Of a DNA stretch of 64,000 nucleotides, positions 8,072-16,639 are shown piece after piece; within the stretch, counting starts at the first letter, position 1; each line of letters opens with the position of its first letter. Under the pieces are notes generated by a model. That model was not told where the DNA came from. It saw nothing but the letters and a program-made list of their open reading frames with translations, and did not search any database. The stretch is taken from positions 1-64,000 of the forward strand of contig CAJTMV010000003.1 in NCBI GenBank assembly GCA_910577225.1, given 5' to 3'. This DNA is from an uncultured Eubacterium sp. (GTDB taxonomy: Bacteria; Bacillota; Clostridia; Lachnospirales; Lachnospiraceae). The position numbers and the translations under genes were made by a program.

Positions 8072-8598
8072 TGGAAAATTTATTAGAAGTACAATACGAT
8101 GTAGATTCCAGAGCCGAGATGCCAAAAAAAATCCTGGAGGAGCAATGCGTATATTTAAATAAAATGACAAATGGAATCGTAATTCCCAGAGTGGCCGATT
8201 ATGCGGGACAGATCGAGTCATATGTGATCCCGGGAGTGTCTGACCGGTTAAAAACAACAACGTCGCAGTTTAACGAGTTGTTTGAGGATAAAAAAATAGA
8301 TATACAGACAGATTTGGGAGAGATGGGAAAAGAACCGTTTACGTATGAGTTTTTTCTTTCTTCCAAAAATATGCCTGATTATAAGTTTCGGATTATGTTT
8401 ATGAAAAATGGTATTATGGGATATCCGTTAAAAATCATACTGGAAGAAGGGATCGCAGAAGAGATTAATCATTCTGATCATGGATATATCTATTCAGTCA
8501 AAAATCAGGCAGAATTTCTGGATATCTTAAGAAAAATATTAAATTCAGAAAGAGTTACAGAAATTGTAATGAGACTGATCCAGATGTATAATAACTAA
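8071..8598 (+). CDS. Unknown protein coupled to the EEP protein
   Basis: This encodes 175 residues. ATG at 8071 overlaps the EEP stop by one base behind a GGGAGGAAA site; GTG at 8068 is a less likely start. I recognise no family. It has no membrane segment or signal peptide. It is mixed alpha/beta with an acidic, lysine-rich middle (NELFEDKKIDIQTDLGEMG), two beta-like stretches (FTYEFFLSS and YKFRIMFMKNGIMGY) and a C-terminal helix ending RLIQMYNN. Strict coupling suggests a stoichiometric partner, inhibitor or adaptor of the EEP protein. Base composition matches the EEP gene and not the neighbours, suggesting arrival together. Confidence 0.7.
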   Translation: MENLLEVQYDVDSRAEMPKKILEEQCVYLNKMTNGIVIPRVADYAGQIESYVIPGVSDRLKTTTSQFNELFEDKKIDIQTDLGEMGKEPFTYEFFLSSKNMPDYKFRIMFMKNGIMGYPLKIILEEGIAEEINHSDHGYIYSVKNQAEFLDILRKILNSERVTEIVMRLIQMYNN

Positions 8599-8613
8599 GG
8601 AGTTTTTGATATG

Positions 8614-8683
8614 GCGTTCCGGGGCTGGATTTTACAGGGAGATGCAGGACTATGTATGGTATCGTTAAGCGGGAAACGATATA
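8614..8683 (+). repeat. Direct repeat copy B: decayed lhr 3' end
   Basis: This is the second copy of the lhr terminus, with a two-base deletion near its left end compared with copy A. Just upstream is TAAGGAG and an ATG at 8611 that reads into the repeat out of the lhr frame. That gives a 65-codon frame that is almost certainly not a real gene. Confidence 0.8.
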
Positions 8684-8725
8684 TTTCCAGTTATCCGGAA
8701 AGGCTGAATATCTGGAAATATATCG
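8677..8725. repeat. 14-bp perfect inverted repeat after copy B
   Basis: CGATATATTTCCAG (8677-8690) and CTGGAAATATATCG (8712-8725) are exact reverse complements around a 21-base spacer. There is no T-tract on the plus side, so it is not a standard terminator. It starts inside the repeat copy but copy A lacks it. It may be a decayed gene-end structure or a recombination site. Confidence 0.65.
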
Positions 8726-8779
8726 CATGTTTTCATGCATCCGTTTGCAGATATGCGGAGCTGATCCGCTGCTGCAGAT

Positions 8780-9823
8780 TTACCGGGGCTTCACAGGATG
8801 GCGAATGACCGTTTTTAGTTTTTCAGGACTGACTTTTCTGGCATCGCTCAGATAGATTTCATGATGATACCGCTCGTCGGTAATATCGAGCGCATAACCG
8901 TGGGCTGTTATATATGCATGCATCTGTGAGACGGTGTCAGGCTCGGAATCATAAGAGCCGATATGCATACACTGGACGCATAAGCCTTCGTTATAGGTCA
9001 TAAATTCGACTTTGGAAAAATCCATATTTTTTTTCACTGAAGCTGTCTGAATGGCCCAGTCAAAATCGTCTTTTGTGACAAAATCAGGCAGACGGATCAG
9101 GGAAATGAACTGGAAAGTGTCTTTGCGGCTGTAATCGATTCCTTTTGTATGCTCCTGCCACCAGAATCCCTCGAGAGGCGGAACGACATAATCGAAAAAT
9201 CCTTCGATTGTATGTCCGGTTTTCCGGCTCATTTTGATCGTAAAAGCAATTGCATATAAAAGTCCGATCGACGATTTGTATTCGCTGTTTTCGGCATTCG
9301 GGTCACCTTTGCCGCGGACGGCGATATAGTTCATCGGCGGAATTTCTACGATCGACGGTTTGGTTTTAGGCAGATAAAACTCTTTGTATTCTTTTTTGTA
9401 ATCAAAAGATTTCTTTTTGGCGCCGGCAGCCAAAGTGCCGGAGGAGGTATTTGCGGGAGAGGTTTCGCCTAAAATTTCCAGCTGCTTTTTTCTGCTGAAT
9501 CCGTGGAGGACAAGCTGCCAGGATTTGTCCAGCAGATCTTTCAGCAGTTCGTCTGGCAGTTCTCCGTCCGGTTTGACGGAATTCCAGTGGACCTTGTTCA
9601 TATAATATCCCGGTACAATGTCAGGATACTGCGCTCTTAAAAAATCTCCTTCGGACGGCTCCAGCTTTAACGTAATATAATATGGCTGATTGTCCTTGTC
9701 GAGACAGACAGCGGCAAACATCTTTCCGCCGATCTGATAGCGGATCCAGTTCCAGTCTTTTTGTAAATCTTTTGTGACGCCGGGCTTGTTCTGCAAATAT
9801 TCATCGATCCACGGGTATTTCAT
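8780..9823 (-). CDS. MmcQ/YjbR-like and GyrI-like two-domain protein
   Basis: This encodes 347 residues. ATG at 9823 follows an AAGGAGG site at a good distance. Residues about 1-115 resemble the MmcQ/YjbR (CyaY-like DNA-binding) fold: YPWIDEYLQNKPGV, IGGKMFAAV, YYMNKVHWNSV. A linker follows, then residues about 140-347 resemble the GyrI-like small-molecule-binding domain (PPMNYIAVRGKGDPN, GFFDYVVPPLEGFWW, HHEIYLSD). GyrI-like domains bind drugs or regulate; stand-alone fusions are mostly uncharacterised. It is transcribed divergently from the epimerase gene from its own promoter. The family call is good, the function is unknown. Confidence 0.75.
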   Translation of the reverse strand: MKYPWIDEYLQNKPGVTKDLQKDWNWIRYQIGGKMFAAVCLDKDNQPYYITLKLEPSEGDFLRAQYPDIVPGYYMNKVHWNSVKPDGELPDELLKDLLDKSWQLVLHGFSRKKQLEILGETSPANTSSGTLAAGAKKKSFDYKKEYKEFYLPKTKPSIVEIPPMNYIAVRGKGDPNAENSEYKSSIGLLYAIAFTIKMSRKTGHTIEGFFDYVVPPLEGFWWQEHTKGIDYSRKDTFQFISLIRLPDFVTKDDFDWAIQTASVKKNMDFSKVEFMTYNEGLCVQCMHIGSYDSEPDTVSQMHAYITAHGYALDITDERYHHEIYLSDARKVSPEKLKTVIRHPVKPR

Positions 9824-9851
9824 ACAAAATTCCTCCTTTGTTTTTGTATTT

Positions 9852-9880
9852 ATTATAATCTTTCTTTTTTGGCAGATCAA
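9852..9880 (-). promoter_or_regulatory. Sigma-A promoter of the YjbR/GyrI gene
   Basis: On the minus strand TTGATC (9875-9880) and TATAAT (9852-9857) are separated by 17 bases. They lie about 30 bases upstream of the ATG. Confidence 0.7.
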
Positions 9881-9892
9881 CAGAAAAAATGA

Positions 9893-9921
9893 TTGACACA
9901 GAAAGTAGCATTAAATATACT
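9893..9921 (+). promoter_or_regulatory. Sigma-A promoter of the epimerase operon
   Basis: TTGACA (9893-9898) and TATACT (9916-9921) have a 17-base spacer. It is back-to-back with the divergent promoter, with only 12 bases between the two -35 boxes, so one regulator could control both. Confidence 0.8.
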
Positions 9922-9986
9922 TGAGTTAAAAATCGAACGCACTGCCAGTCTGACGCAGGAAAGGCAGTGCAGAAATGAGGTGTAAT

Positions 9987-10859
9987 ATGGCAGATTATCA
10001 AATCAGCAATGGGCAGATTTCCATACAGATCGACCGTATGGGTGCGGAGCTTAAGTCGTTAAAGAGAACAGACACGGATACCGAATATCTGTGGGAGGGC
10101 GATCCGGCATACTGGAAACGGACGTCTCCGGTATTGTTTCCGATTGTAGGCAGTCTGCGCGGAGGCAGTTATTTGCTGAATGGCACGAACTGGCCGATGG
10201 GACAGCATGGCTTTGCCAGAGACATGGAATTTCAGCTAAAAAGCCAGAACGATCACGAGATATGGTTTTCGCTGGAATCGAACGAAGAAACGTTACAAAA
10301 ATATCCATATGCATTTGTGCTGGACATCGGGTATGAATTACAGGAAACGACAGTGATTGTAAAATGGAAAGTCAGTAATCCGGCAGACAGCGATTTGTAT
10401 TTTTCGATCGGCGGGCATCCGGCGTTCTGCTGTCCGATCCAAAAAGAAGAGAAGCAGGAAGATTACCGCATCTGGTTCGATACCAAAGATCAGGTGACGG
10501 CGACTGCGATCAAAGACGGACTGGCAGCAGGGGAGCATACGGTTTACCCATTGAAAGACGGATATCTGCAGATCACAGAGCATCTGTTTGATAACGATGC
10601 GCTTGTGATCGAGAACCATCAGGCACACAAAACAGCGCTTGTAAGACCTGACGGCAGCCATTACCTGACGGTCAGCTTCGATGCGCCGTTATTTGGCATC
10701 TGGTCGCCGCCGGGAAAGAAGGCTCCGTTTATATGTATAGAACCGTGGTATGGCAGATGTGACGCGCAGGATTTTCAGGGAATCTGGCAGGAACGCGAGT
10801 GGGGACAGCATCTTGCGCCGGGAAAGAATTTTGAAGCGTCTTATCAGATTTGTGTCTGA
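9987..10859 (+). CDS. Aldose 1-epimerase family protein
   Basis: This encodes 290 residues. ATG at 9987 is preferred because AGGTG precedes it by 5 bases; an upstream in-frame ATG at 9975 lacks a site. The sequence matches the LacX/YeaD-like branch of aldose-1-epimerases, with PVLFPIVGSLRGG and GQHGFARD near the N-terminus, IGGHPAF (catalytic histidine region) near residue 145 and ICIEPWYGRCD near the end. Family members interconvert anomers of sugars or sugar phosphates; substrate cannot be predicted. It starts a probable operon with the phosphoesterase (25-base gap) and fbp, which suggests a role in sugar phosphate handling. Confidence 0.85.
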   Translation: MADYQISNGQISIQIDRMGAELKSLKRTDTDTEYLWEGDPAYWKRTSPVLFPIVGSLRGGSYLLNGTNWPMGQHGFARDMEFQLKSQNDHEIWFSLESNEETLQKYPYAFVLDIGYELQETTVIVKWKVSNPADSDLYFSIGGHPAFCCPIQKEEKQEDYRIWFDTKDQVTATAIKDGLAAGEHTVYPLKDGYLQITEHLFDNDALVIENHQAHKTALVRPDGSHYLTVSFDAPLFGIWSPPGKKAPFICIEPWYGRCDAQDFQGIWQEREWGQHLAPGKNFEASYQICV

Positions 10860-10883
10860 TGAAAACAGAAAGGAAAGGTTTTT

Positions 10884-11606
10884 ATGTCATATTATGTCTG
10901 TTCCGATATTCATGGAAGGTTTGACCGTTATCAGAAATTGCTGGATCAGATTCAGCTTACATCCGATGATCGGTTATTTATATTGGGGGATGTGATAGAC
11001 AGGAATCCGGACGGGATATTGATTTTGCAGGATGCGATAAGCAGAAGTAATGTGGAACTGTTTTTGGGAAATCATGAATGGTTCCTGTATCAGACAATAT
11101 CTGCGGTTGGAACGGAATTTGTGACAGACGAATATATGCAGCGGATTTGGTGTTCTCCGAACAACGGAGGGGCGGTTACGGCCGCTGCGTTTTGCAGACT
11201 GGAAGATCAGGAGAAGAGAAAAATATTAACTGCAATAGAGGAAAGCACGTTGTTAAGAGTGCTGGAGATCGATGGTATCAGGTATCATCTGAGCCATTCG
11301 TTTACGCTTGCAGATCGGCAGGCGGACTTTTACAGATTTAAAGATGTGTCATCCAAAGAAGCGGAAAACGTCGTGTGGAAGTCTGTTTTTCGTAAAGGGG
11401 AATATCATGCCAGGTATAGTGCGTTTGACCCGACGCTGCGGTATATTGTCGGTCATGTTCCGGTGCAGAGGTTTTCGGGTGATTCCTGTATCTATACGTA
11501 TCGTCATATTACAGATGTTGACTGCGGCAGCGCTTATTCTTTTTTGGACGGAAACAGTCTGGCGTGTCTGAGGCTGGACGACCAGAAGGAATACTATATC
11601 CGGTGA
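10884..11606 (+). CDS. PPP-type metallophosphoesterase
   Basis: This encodes 240 residues with the calcineurin-like metal-binding motifs of serine/threonine phosphatases and diadenosine tetraphosphatases: SDIHGR near residue 7, GDVIDRNPDG near 36, GNHEWF near 61 and a late GHVPV near 193. A GAAAGGAAAGG site precedes the start. It sits directly before fbp, itself a PPP-fold enzyme, so two phosphatases of the same fold are adjacent. The target could be phosphoprotein or a nucleotide such as Ap4A; the sequence does not decide. Confidence 0.85.
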   Translation: MSYYVCSDIHGRFDRYQKLLDQIQLTSDDRLFILGDVIDRNPDGILILQDAISRSNVELFLGNHEWFLYQTISAVGTEFVTDEYMQRIWCSPNNGGAVTAAAFCRLEDQEKRKILTAIEESTLLRVLEIDGIRYHLSHSFTLADRQADFYRFKDVSSKEAENVVWKSVFRKGEYHARYSAFDPTLRYIVGHVPVQRFSGDSCIYTYRHITDVDCGSAYSFLDGNSLACLRLDDQKEYYIR

Positions 11607-11639
11607 TTTTTAAAAACGCGTGAAATACAGGGGGGAACT

Positions 11640-13532
11640 ATGGAATTTGATCAGGAGAAATATTTAACGTTATTAGCAGAGAAATATCCGACGATACAGG
11701 CTGTATGTCGGGAAATTATTAACCTGAACGCAATTTTAAATCTTCCAAAAGGTACCGAGCATTTTATGAGCGATCTTCACGGGGAGTATGAAGCGTTCTA
11801 TCATATTCTGAATAACTGTTCCGGCGTCGTTCGGGAGAAAGTGGACATGCTGTTTGAAGATAAGCTGTCGGATGCGGAACGGGAGCAGATTTGTACATTG
11901 ATCTATTATCCGAGAGAAAAGCTGGAGCTGATGAAAAAAGAAATGATCAATCTGCCCGAGTGGTATCGTGAGATTCTGACAGAACTGATTGAAATTGCGA
12001 AAACATTATCTTCCAAGTATACGCGTTCGAAAGTACGTAAAGCAATGCCGGAAGAGTTTGCATATATCATCGATGAGCTGCTGCATGTGCAGAAGGATGA
12101 AGATGATAATCAGGTGATTTACCACCGCGAGATCTTAAAAACGATTATAGAGCTGGATAATGCGGATGAATTTATTGTCGCTCTTGCAAATCTGATTAAG
12201 CGGCTGGCGGTAGACCGGCTGCATATCGTCGGCGATATATTTGACCGCGGCGCCTGTGCAGATCAGATACTGGACCTGCTTATGAAATATCATTCGCTGG
12301 ATATCGAGTGGGGCAATCATGACATCCTGTGGATGGGAGCGGCGGCCGGCAGCAGAGCGTGCATTGCGAATGTTGTACGCAATAATCTGAAATATGATAA
12401 TACGGAAATACTGGAGAACAGCTATGGAATCAGTCTGCGCAGATTAACGCTGTTTGCGGAGCAGCTGTATCCGGGCACGGATCCGATGGAAGCGGCAGTC
12501 AGGGCGATTACCGTTATGCTGTTTAAGCTGGAAGGGGAAGTGATCGCCAGACATCCGGAATACGAGATGGAAGACCGCAGGCTGCTTCATCAGATCGACT
12601 GGGAAAATCATACGATCACTCTGGAAGGAAAGACCTACGAGCTCAGGGAAAAAGAATTTCCGACGATCGACCGGAACGATGTATATCGTCTTTCGGATGA
12701 GGAAGAAAAGATTATGGAAGAGCTGTGTATGGCCTTTGTCAACAGCAGCCGTTTAAACGCGCATATTCGCTTTCTATATAAAAAAGGCAGTATGTATAAA
12801 AGTTTTAACGGAAATCTGCTGTATCACGGATGTATTCCGCTGGATGAGGAAGGGAATTTTGAAGGCATCTGTATCGACGGGCGGATGTACAAAGGCCGCG
12901 CATACCTGGAATATGCGGATAAGACAAGCAGACGTGCATACCTGTCCGGACGCAGACAAAGCGATCTGGATTTTATGTGGTATTTATGGTGCGGCAGAAA
13001 ATCACCGCTCTGCGGTCGCAATATTAAGACGTTTGAGCGCAGCTATATCGCGGACGAAAGCGTGTGGAAGGAAGCGTCTGATCCGTATTACAAATTTTAT
13101 CAGACAGAAAAAACATGTAATATGATTTTGCGCGAATTTGGCTTGTATTCTTCGTTTTCGCATATTATTAATGGTCATACGCCGGTACGTACCGGAGAGG
13201 GAGAAATGCCGGTGCGGGCAAACGGAAAGCTGATTGTAATCGACGGGGGATTTTGCCGCAGTTATCATAAAACGACCGGAATTGCAGGATATACGCTGAT
13301 CTACAATTCTCATGGGATTCGCATCAAGGCGCATCAGCCGTTTGAAAGCGTGTATACGGCGCTGCAGGAAAATAAAGATATCGAATCCGAAAGCGAGCTT
13401 GTGGAGACGGAAAAGGAACGCCTTATGGTCAAGCACACGGACAACGGGAAAAAGATTCTGGAAGATATCGAAGGGCTGAAAAAACTGCTGGAAGCATACC
13501 GGGACGGTACGATCGAACAGGGAAATATATAA
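11640..13532 (+). CDS. fbp: Fructose-1,6-bisphosphatase, class III
   Basis: This encodes 630 residues, the normal length for the Firmicute class III enzyme, which hydrolyses fructose 1,6-bisphosphate to fructose 6-phosphate in gluconeogenesis. Motifs are FMSDLHGEYEAFYHILNN near residue 43, VGDIFDRG near 200, EWGNHDILWMGA near 222 and HIINGHTPVR near 520. GGGGGG lies just before the ATG. It is downstream of the epimerase and phosphoesterase, and a strong terminator follows at 13579-13610. Confidence 0.95.
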   Translation: MEFDQEKYLTLLAEKYPTIQAVCREIINLNAILNLPKGTEHFMSDLHGEYEAFYHILNNCSGVVREKVDMLFEDKLSDAEREQICTLIYYPREKLELMKKEMINLPEWYREILTELIEIAKTLSSKYTRSKVRKAMPEEFAYIIDELLHVQKDEDDNQVIYHREILKTIIELDNADEFIVALANLIKRLAVDRLHIVGDIFDRGACADQILDLLMKYHSLDIEWGNHDILWMGAAAGSRACIANVVRNNLKYDNTEILENSYGISLRRLTLFAEQLYPGTDPMEAAVRAITVMLFKLEGEVIARHPEYEMEDRRLLHQIDWENHTITLEGKTYELREKEFPTIDRNDVYRLSDEEEKIMEELCMAFVNSSRLNAHIRFLYKKGSMYKSFNGNLLYHGCIPLDEEGNFEGICIDGRMYKGRAYLEYADKTSRRAYLSGRRQSDLDFMWYLWCGRKSPLCGRNIKTFERSYIADESVWKEASDPYYKFYQTEKTCNMILREFGLYSSFSHIINGHTPVRTGEGEMPVRANGKLIVIDGGFCRSYHKTTGIAGYTLIYNSHGIRIKAHQPFESVYTALQENKDIESESELVETEKERLMVKHTDNGKKILEDIEGLKKLLEAYRDGTIEQGNI

Positions 13533-13578
13533 GTATCATACCAGAAACAGCCAAAGAGGAGAATCCAAAGAATATAAG

Positions 13579-13612
13579 AAAGCCGGGGAACCAGAAAGTT
13601 CCCCGGCTTTTA
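13579..13612. terminator. Strong bidirectional terminator
   Basis: AAAGCCGGGGAAC (13579-13591) pairs perfectly with GTTCCCCGGCTTT (13598-13610), with a 6-base loop and T/A runs on both sides. It lies between the convergent fbp and LTA-synthase-like genes and serves both. Confidence 0.95.
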
Positions 13613-13642
13613 TGATCGATACAGATTGGCTGCTCTGCGTAT

Positions 13643-15763
13643 TTATTCGGCTTCCTTTTGGGACGCATCGAAAAACGTTACAGAGTTTTCCGTGGTTCGG
13701 AATATCGTATTGCTGGAACCTACCTGACAAACTTTTAAAATATCGCCGTTTTCAAGGTCTGCCGCGTATTCAGAAGGCAGCATGACGTGTTCGTCAGATA
13801 CAAACATTGTAGACATTTTTTCGTCATTGACATAAATGCGGCTCCAGTTTGTAAAGTGATCTCCATAGATCGAAAGACTGCCGTCTGCATTTTTATGGTA
13901 TCTGGAAATATGAGTCTGGTCCACGCCCATCTGCAGATCGGAAGCAGGATATAAATCCTCGCCATCGTAGCAATAGCGTTCGCCATACAGGATATCATAC
14001 TGCAGATTTTCCAGCTGGTTTTGATATTGCGGCTGCTCCGTATCATATTCGCCAGCCTGATGGTACGTAAAGATGGTACCCTGATGAAGTCCCGCCTGTT
14101 CTGTCGTATAAGCAAGCAGCTGGTAAGCGGTCAGATCGGCGTCTTTTTGTTCAAGTCCGAAGTTGTTCCATGTAGCGTACTGTGTCTTAAAAATATCGCC
14201 GGATTTTACGTCTTCATCGGTAAGTCCCATCGTAGGCAGATGGTCGCCGAACAGTACAAGCATCGTAGGTTCGTCTCTTTCAGCAAGCATATCCGTCAGG
14301 TTTTTAATAAACTTATCCACTTCATGGATTTGATTGACATAATATTCCCACTGGTTATTTTTTTCTTCTGTTTCGGCTCCGGATACTGTAATCTCCGGAT
14401 TTTCAATAATCTTTTCTTCCGGATAGCTGCCGTGTCCCTGCACGGTAATGGTATATACAAAATCAGACTGATCTGGTGTGGAATCCAGCGCTTTTTCTGT
14501 CTCACGGATCAGGATATCGTCGGTTGGCCAGGAACCGAGCGGAGTGTATTCCTGAATATTCATCAGTTCCTTACTGGTAAACGTATCAAAGCCAAACTGT
14601 GAAAAAGCGTTTGCGCGGCTGTAAAAATTGCCGCCGTTATTATGAACGACATGTGTGCCATAACCGATGGCAGACATGTCAGAGGCGATGCTTTCGCAGT
14701 CGGTTTCTTTTAAAATCGTTTTGTACGGATATTCTCCGGTTCCGAAAAAACGCAGGTTCATGCCTGTCAGTACTTCAAATTCTGAATTGGCGGTTCCGGC
14801 GCCGACGACAGGTACGGTCAGATAGCCGGATGTAAAGTTATCGCTTAACTCCCGGAAATTTGGAATCGGATCTTTGGACATTTTTAAAAAATTAATTTCT
14901 GTCGGATCCATAAAAGATTCCAAAAGGACGCAGATCACGTTTGGCTGTTGTTTTTTTGCAGAGTCAGATACGATCTGACCGGATTCCGCTACCGTATAAG
15001 AGCCTGCTTCTTCCTTTGCCTGCGAGACCGACTGTCTGATCTGCCGGATCGTAGATTCTGAATAATCGTCCGGCCGGCTCATACCGCGGTCCATGACGCT
15101 GGATGAGAATCCATAAACGAAACCGTAGTCAGAATATCCCTGTGCGATGTTGGAAAAATAGGAAGCCATCTGTTCAGAGTTCTGCGCCAGGGTAGTCGCG
15201 CCGGACATGACGATTCCCATCAGCACGCAAAAGCATGCGGCACGTACTTTGTGTGGATGTCCCTGGAACTTTGGTCCCTTGAGTGCAAGTATAAATAAAA
15301 ATAAAACGAGTATACTTAATAAAATAACCACACAGATTTCCTGCGTTTTTGTAAAATACTGTGTATTCGTCATGGTCAGAAGATCTGAGATACATTTCAG
15401 ATCTGTGTAACCAAACGGCGTTACACGCTGGGATAACACACACCCGTTAATAATCCCAAGCAGCAGCCAGATACAGCTGATAATAATACGCATCAGCATT
15501 CTGCGCCGAAACAGATAAACGACAGACAATGTAAAAAAGATAATCAGCGCGTTGAAGAAAAATGCAAATGCATGGCTGCCCAAAAATACGCATGCGTCGA
15601 TTACGGAACGTCTGGAACATGCTTCGATGATAAATACAAGTACACATGCCAGCAACGCGTGAAACAAAATGGAATAACGATTTAGAAAGGCAATCTGTCG
15701 GCTGTAATCACGCTTTGCAGACGCAGCCGGCTGACACCATTTATTATTTAATATTTTTTTCAT
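13643..15763 (-). CDS. LTA synthase family membrane sulfatase-fold protein
   Basis: This encodes 706 residues. ATG at 15763 follows a GAGGAGG site; the open frame extends upstream without one. About five membrane helices occupy residues 25-195, followed by an extracellular alkaline-phosphatase/sulfatase domain. That domain has NVICVLLESFMDP (metal ligand region), GAGTANSEFEVLTG (predicted catalytic threonine), HNNGGNFYSR and VLFGDHLPTMG. LtaS-type enzymes transfer glycerol phosphate from phosphatidylglycerol to build lipoteichoic acid; related proteins modify other polymers. The C-terminal 120 residues go past the catalytic domain. It is monocistronic, ending at the shared terminator. Confidence 0.85.
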   Translation of the reverse strand: MKKILNNKWCQPAASAKRDYSRQIAFLNRYSILFHALLACVLVFIIEACSRRSVIDACVFLGSHAFAFFFNALIIFFTLSVVYLFRRRMLMRIIISCIWLLLGIINGCVLSQRVTPFGYTDLKCISDLLTMTNTQYFTKTQEICVVILLSILVLFLFILALKGPKFQGHPHKVRAACFCVLMGIVMSGATTLAQNSEQMASYFSNIAQGYSDYGFVYGFSSSVMDRGMSRPDDYSESTIRQIRQSVSQAKEEAGSYTVAESGQIVSDSAKKQQPNVICVLLESFMDPTEINFLKMSKDPIPNFRELSDNFTSGYLTVPVVGAGTANSEFEVLTGMNLRFFGTGEYPYKTILKETDCESIASDMSAIGYGTHVVHNNGGNFYSRANAFSQFGFDTFTSKELMNIQEYTPLGSWPTDDILIRETEKALDSTPDQSDFVYTITVQGHGSYPEEKIIENPEITVSGAETEEKNNQWEYYVNQIHEVDKFIKNLTDMLAERDEPTMLVLFGDHLPTMGLTDEDVKSGDIFKTQYATWNNFGLEQKDADLTAYQLLAYTTEQAGLHQGTIFTYHQAGEYDTEQPQYQNQLENLQYDILYGERYCYDGEDLYPASDLQMGVDQTHISRYHKNADGSLSIYGDHFTNWSRIYVNDEKMSTMFVSDEHVMLPSEYAADLENGDILKVCQVGSSNTIFRTTENSVTFFDASQKEAE

Positions 15764-15936
15764 AAATACGGAAAACCTCCTCTGGAAATTTCTTACTTCA
15801 ACTTTATTCTGACTGAGAATAAAATATATCCTAACGGGCAAAAAATCAATCGGTAAAAATCATAAAAAATTCTTAAGATTTACTTAAATTCGGGATATTA
15901 TGAATAAAGCATTCGACGACTTCGGGTGAAATTGCC

Positions 15937-15965
15937 TTGAAACGCGGCTTTTTGTGCGTTATAAT
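15937..15965 (+). promoter_or_regulatory. Sigma-A promoter of the proline-rich gene
   Basis: TTGAAA (15937-15942) and TATAAT (15960-15965) are 17 bases apart. This leaves a leader of about 80 bases before the GTG start. Confidence 0.8.
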
Positions 15966-16052
15966 CATCTATAATTGAAATGGCCGGGGGAACGGTAACC
16001 TTTTTCCAGCTTCTCCATATACTGCTATTAACGAAATGCAGGAGACAGATAC

Positions 16053-16628
16053 GTGGATTATAAGCAGGAACAGTTTATACGTATGCAGCAGTATCAGTAT
16101 GCGCCTCAGATGCCATTTTATATGAGCTATCCGGTGCAGAATATCTATATGACTGAGCTGGAATATGAGCGGGATATGGAACGAATGAAAGAACTGTATC
16201 CGGAGGATGTAAAGAGAATTCAGCAGCTTGTCGAAGAAGAGTGCGATAAGCTGGAGTATGAAGGCAGCATGATGTTTGACGAATATCCGGACCGGGTGAT
16301 GTTAAAGGTAATTTGCGACAGAATCTATCAGATCGCTGCCCAGCCGCAGAGCCAGCTGCAGAATGAATCAGAGCCGGAATCAGAATCTGAAGTCGTGCAG
16401 ACAGAATCGCTCGATTACAGGTGGAATCCAGGCAGACCGCCGGGACCGCCGCCGGGACCGGGATGGCCGCCCCCACCTCCGCCGCCGGGACCGGGATGGC
16501 CGCCACCGCCGGGACCGGGCAGACCGCCTTCTGGTTCGTCCGGACTGGGCAATCTGATAGAAGTGCTGCTCTATAATGAAATGTATCAGAGACGATGCAG
16601 GCATAATCGCTGTCGGCGCTGGTGGTAG
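16053..16628 (+). CDS. Proline-rich small protein, unknown function
   Basis: This encodes 191 residues from GTG 16053 with a GCAGGAGA site. The N-terminal half is tyrosine/methionine-rich, then a helical acidic section (MERMKELYPEDVKRIQQLVE). Residues about 125-160 are a PPGPPPGPGWPPPP-type repeat, and the tail is basic and aromatic (RRCRHNRCRRWW). There is no signal peptide or membrane helix. Similar short proteins with cysteine, arginine and tryptophan tails are often seen as uncharacterised, possibly spore-associated, proteins in Lachnospiraceae; that link is inference. Confidence 0.7.
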   Translation: MDYKQEQFIRMQQYQYAPQMPFYMSYPVQNIYMTELEYERDMERMKELYPEDVKRIQQLVEEECDKLEYEGSMMFDEYPDRVMLKVICDRIYQIAAQPQSQLQNESEPESESEVVQTESLDYRWNPGRPPGPPPGPGWPPPPPPPGPGWPPPPGPGRPPSGSSGLGNLIEVLLYNEMYQRRCRHNRCRRWW

Positions 16629-16639
16629 AAAAATAAAGA

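Noticed and set aside
8611..8808. 65-codon frame starting just after the partner gene
   Set aside because: It reads the decayed lhr 3' end out of frame and crosses the 14-bp palindrome, so it is a recombination by-product rather than a gene.
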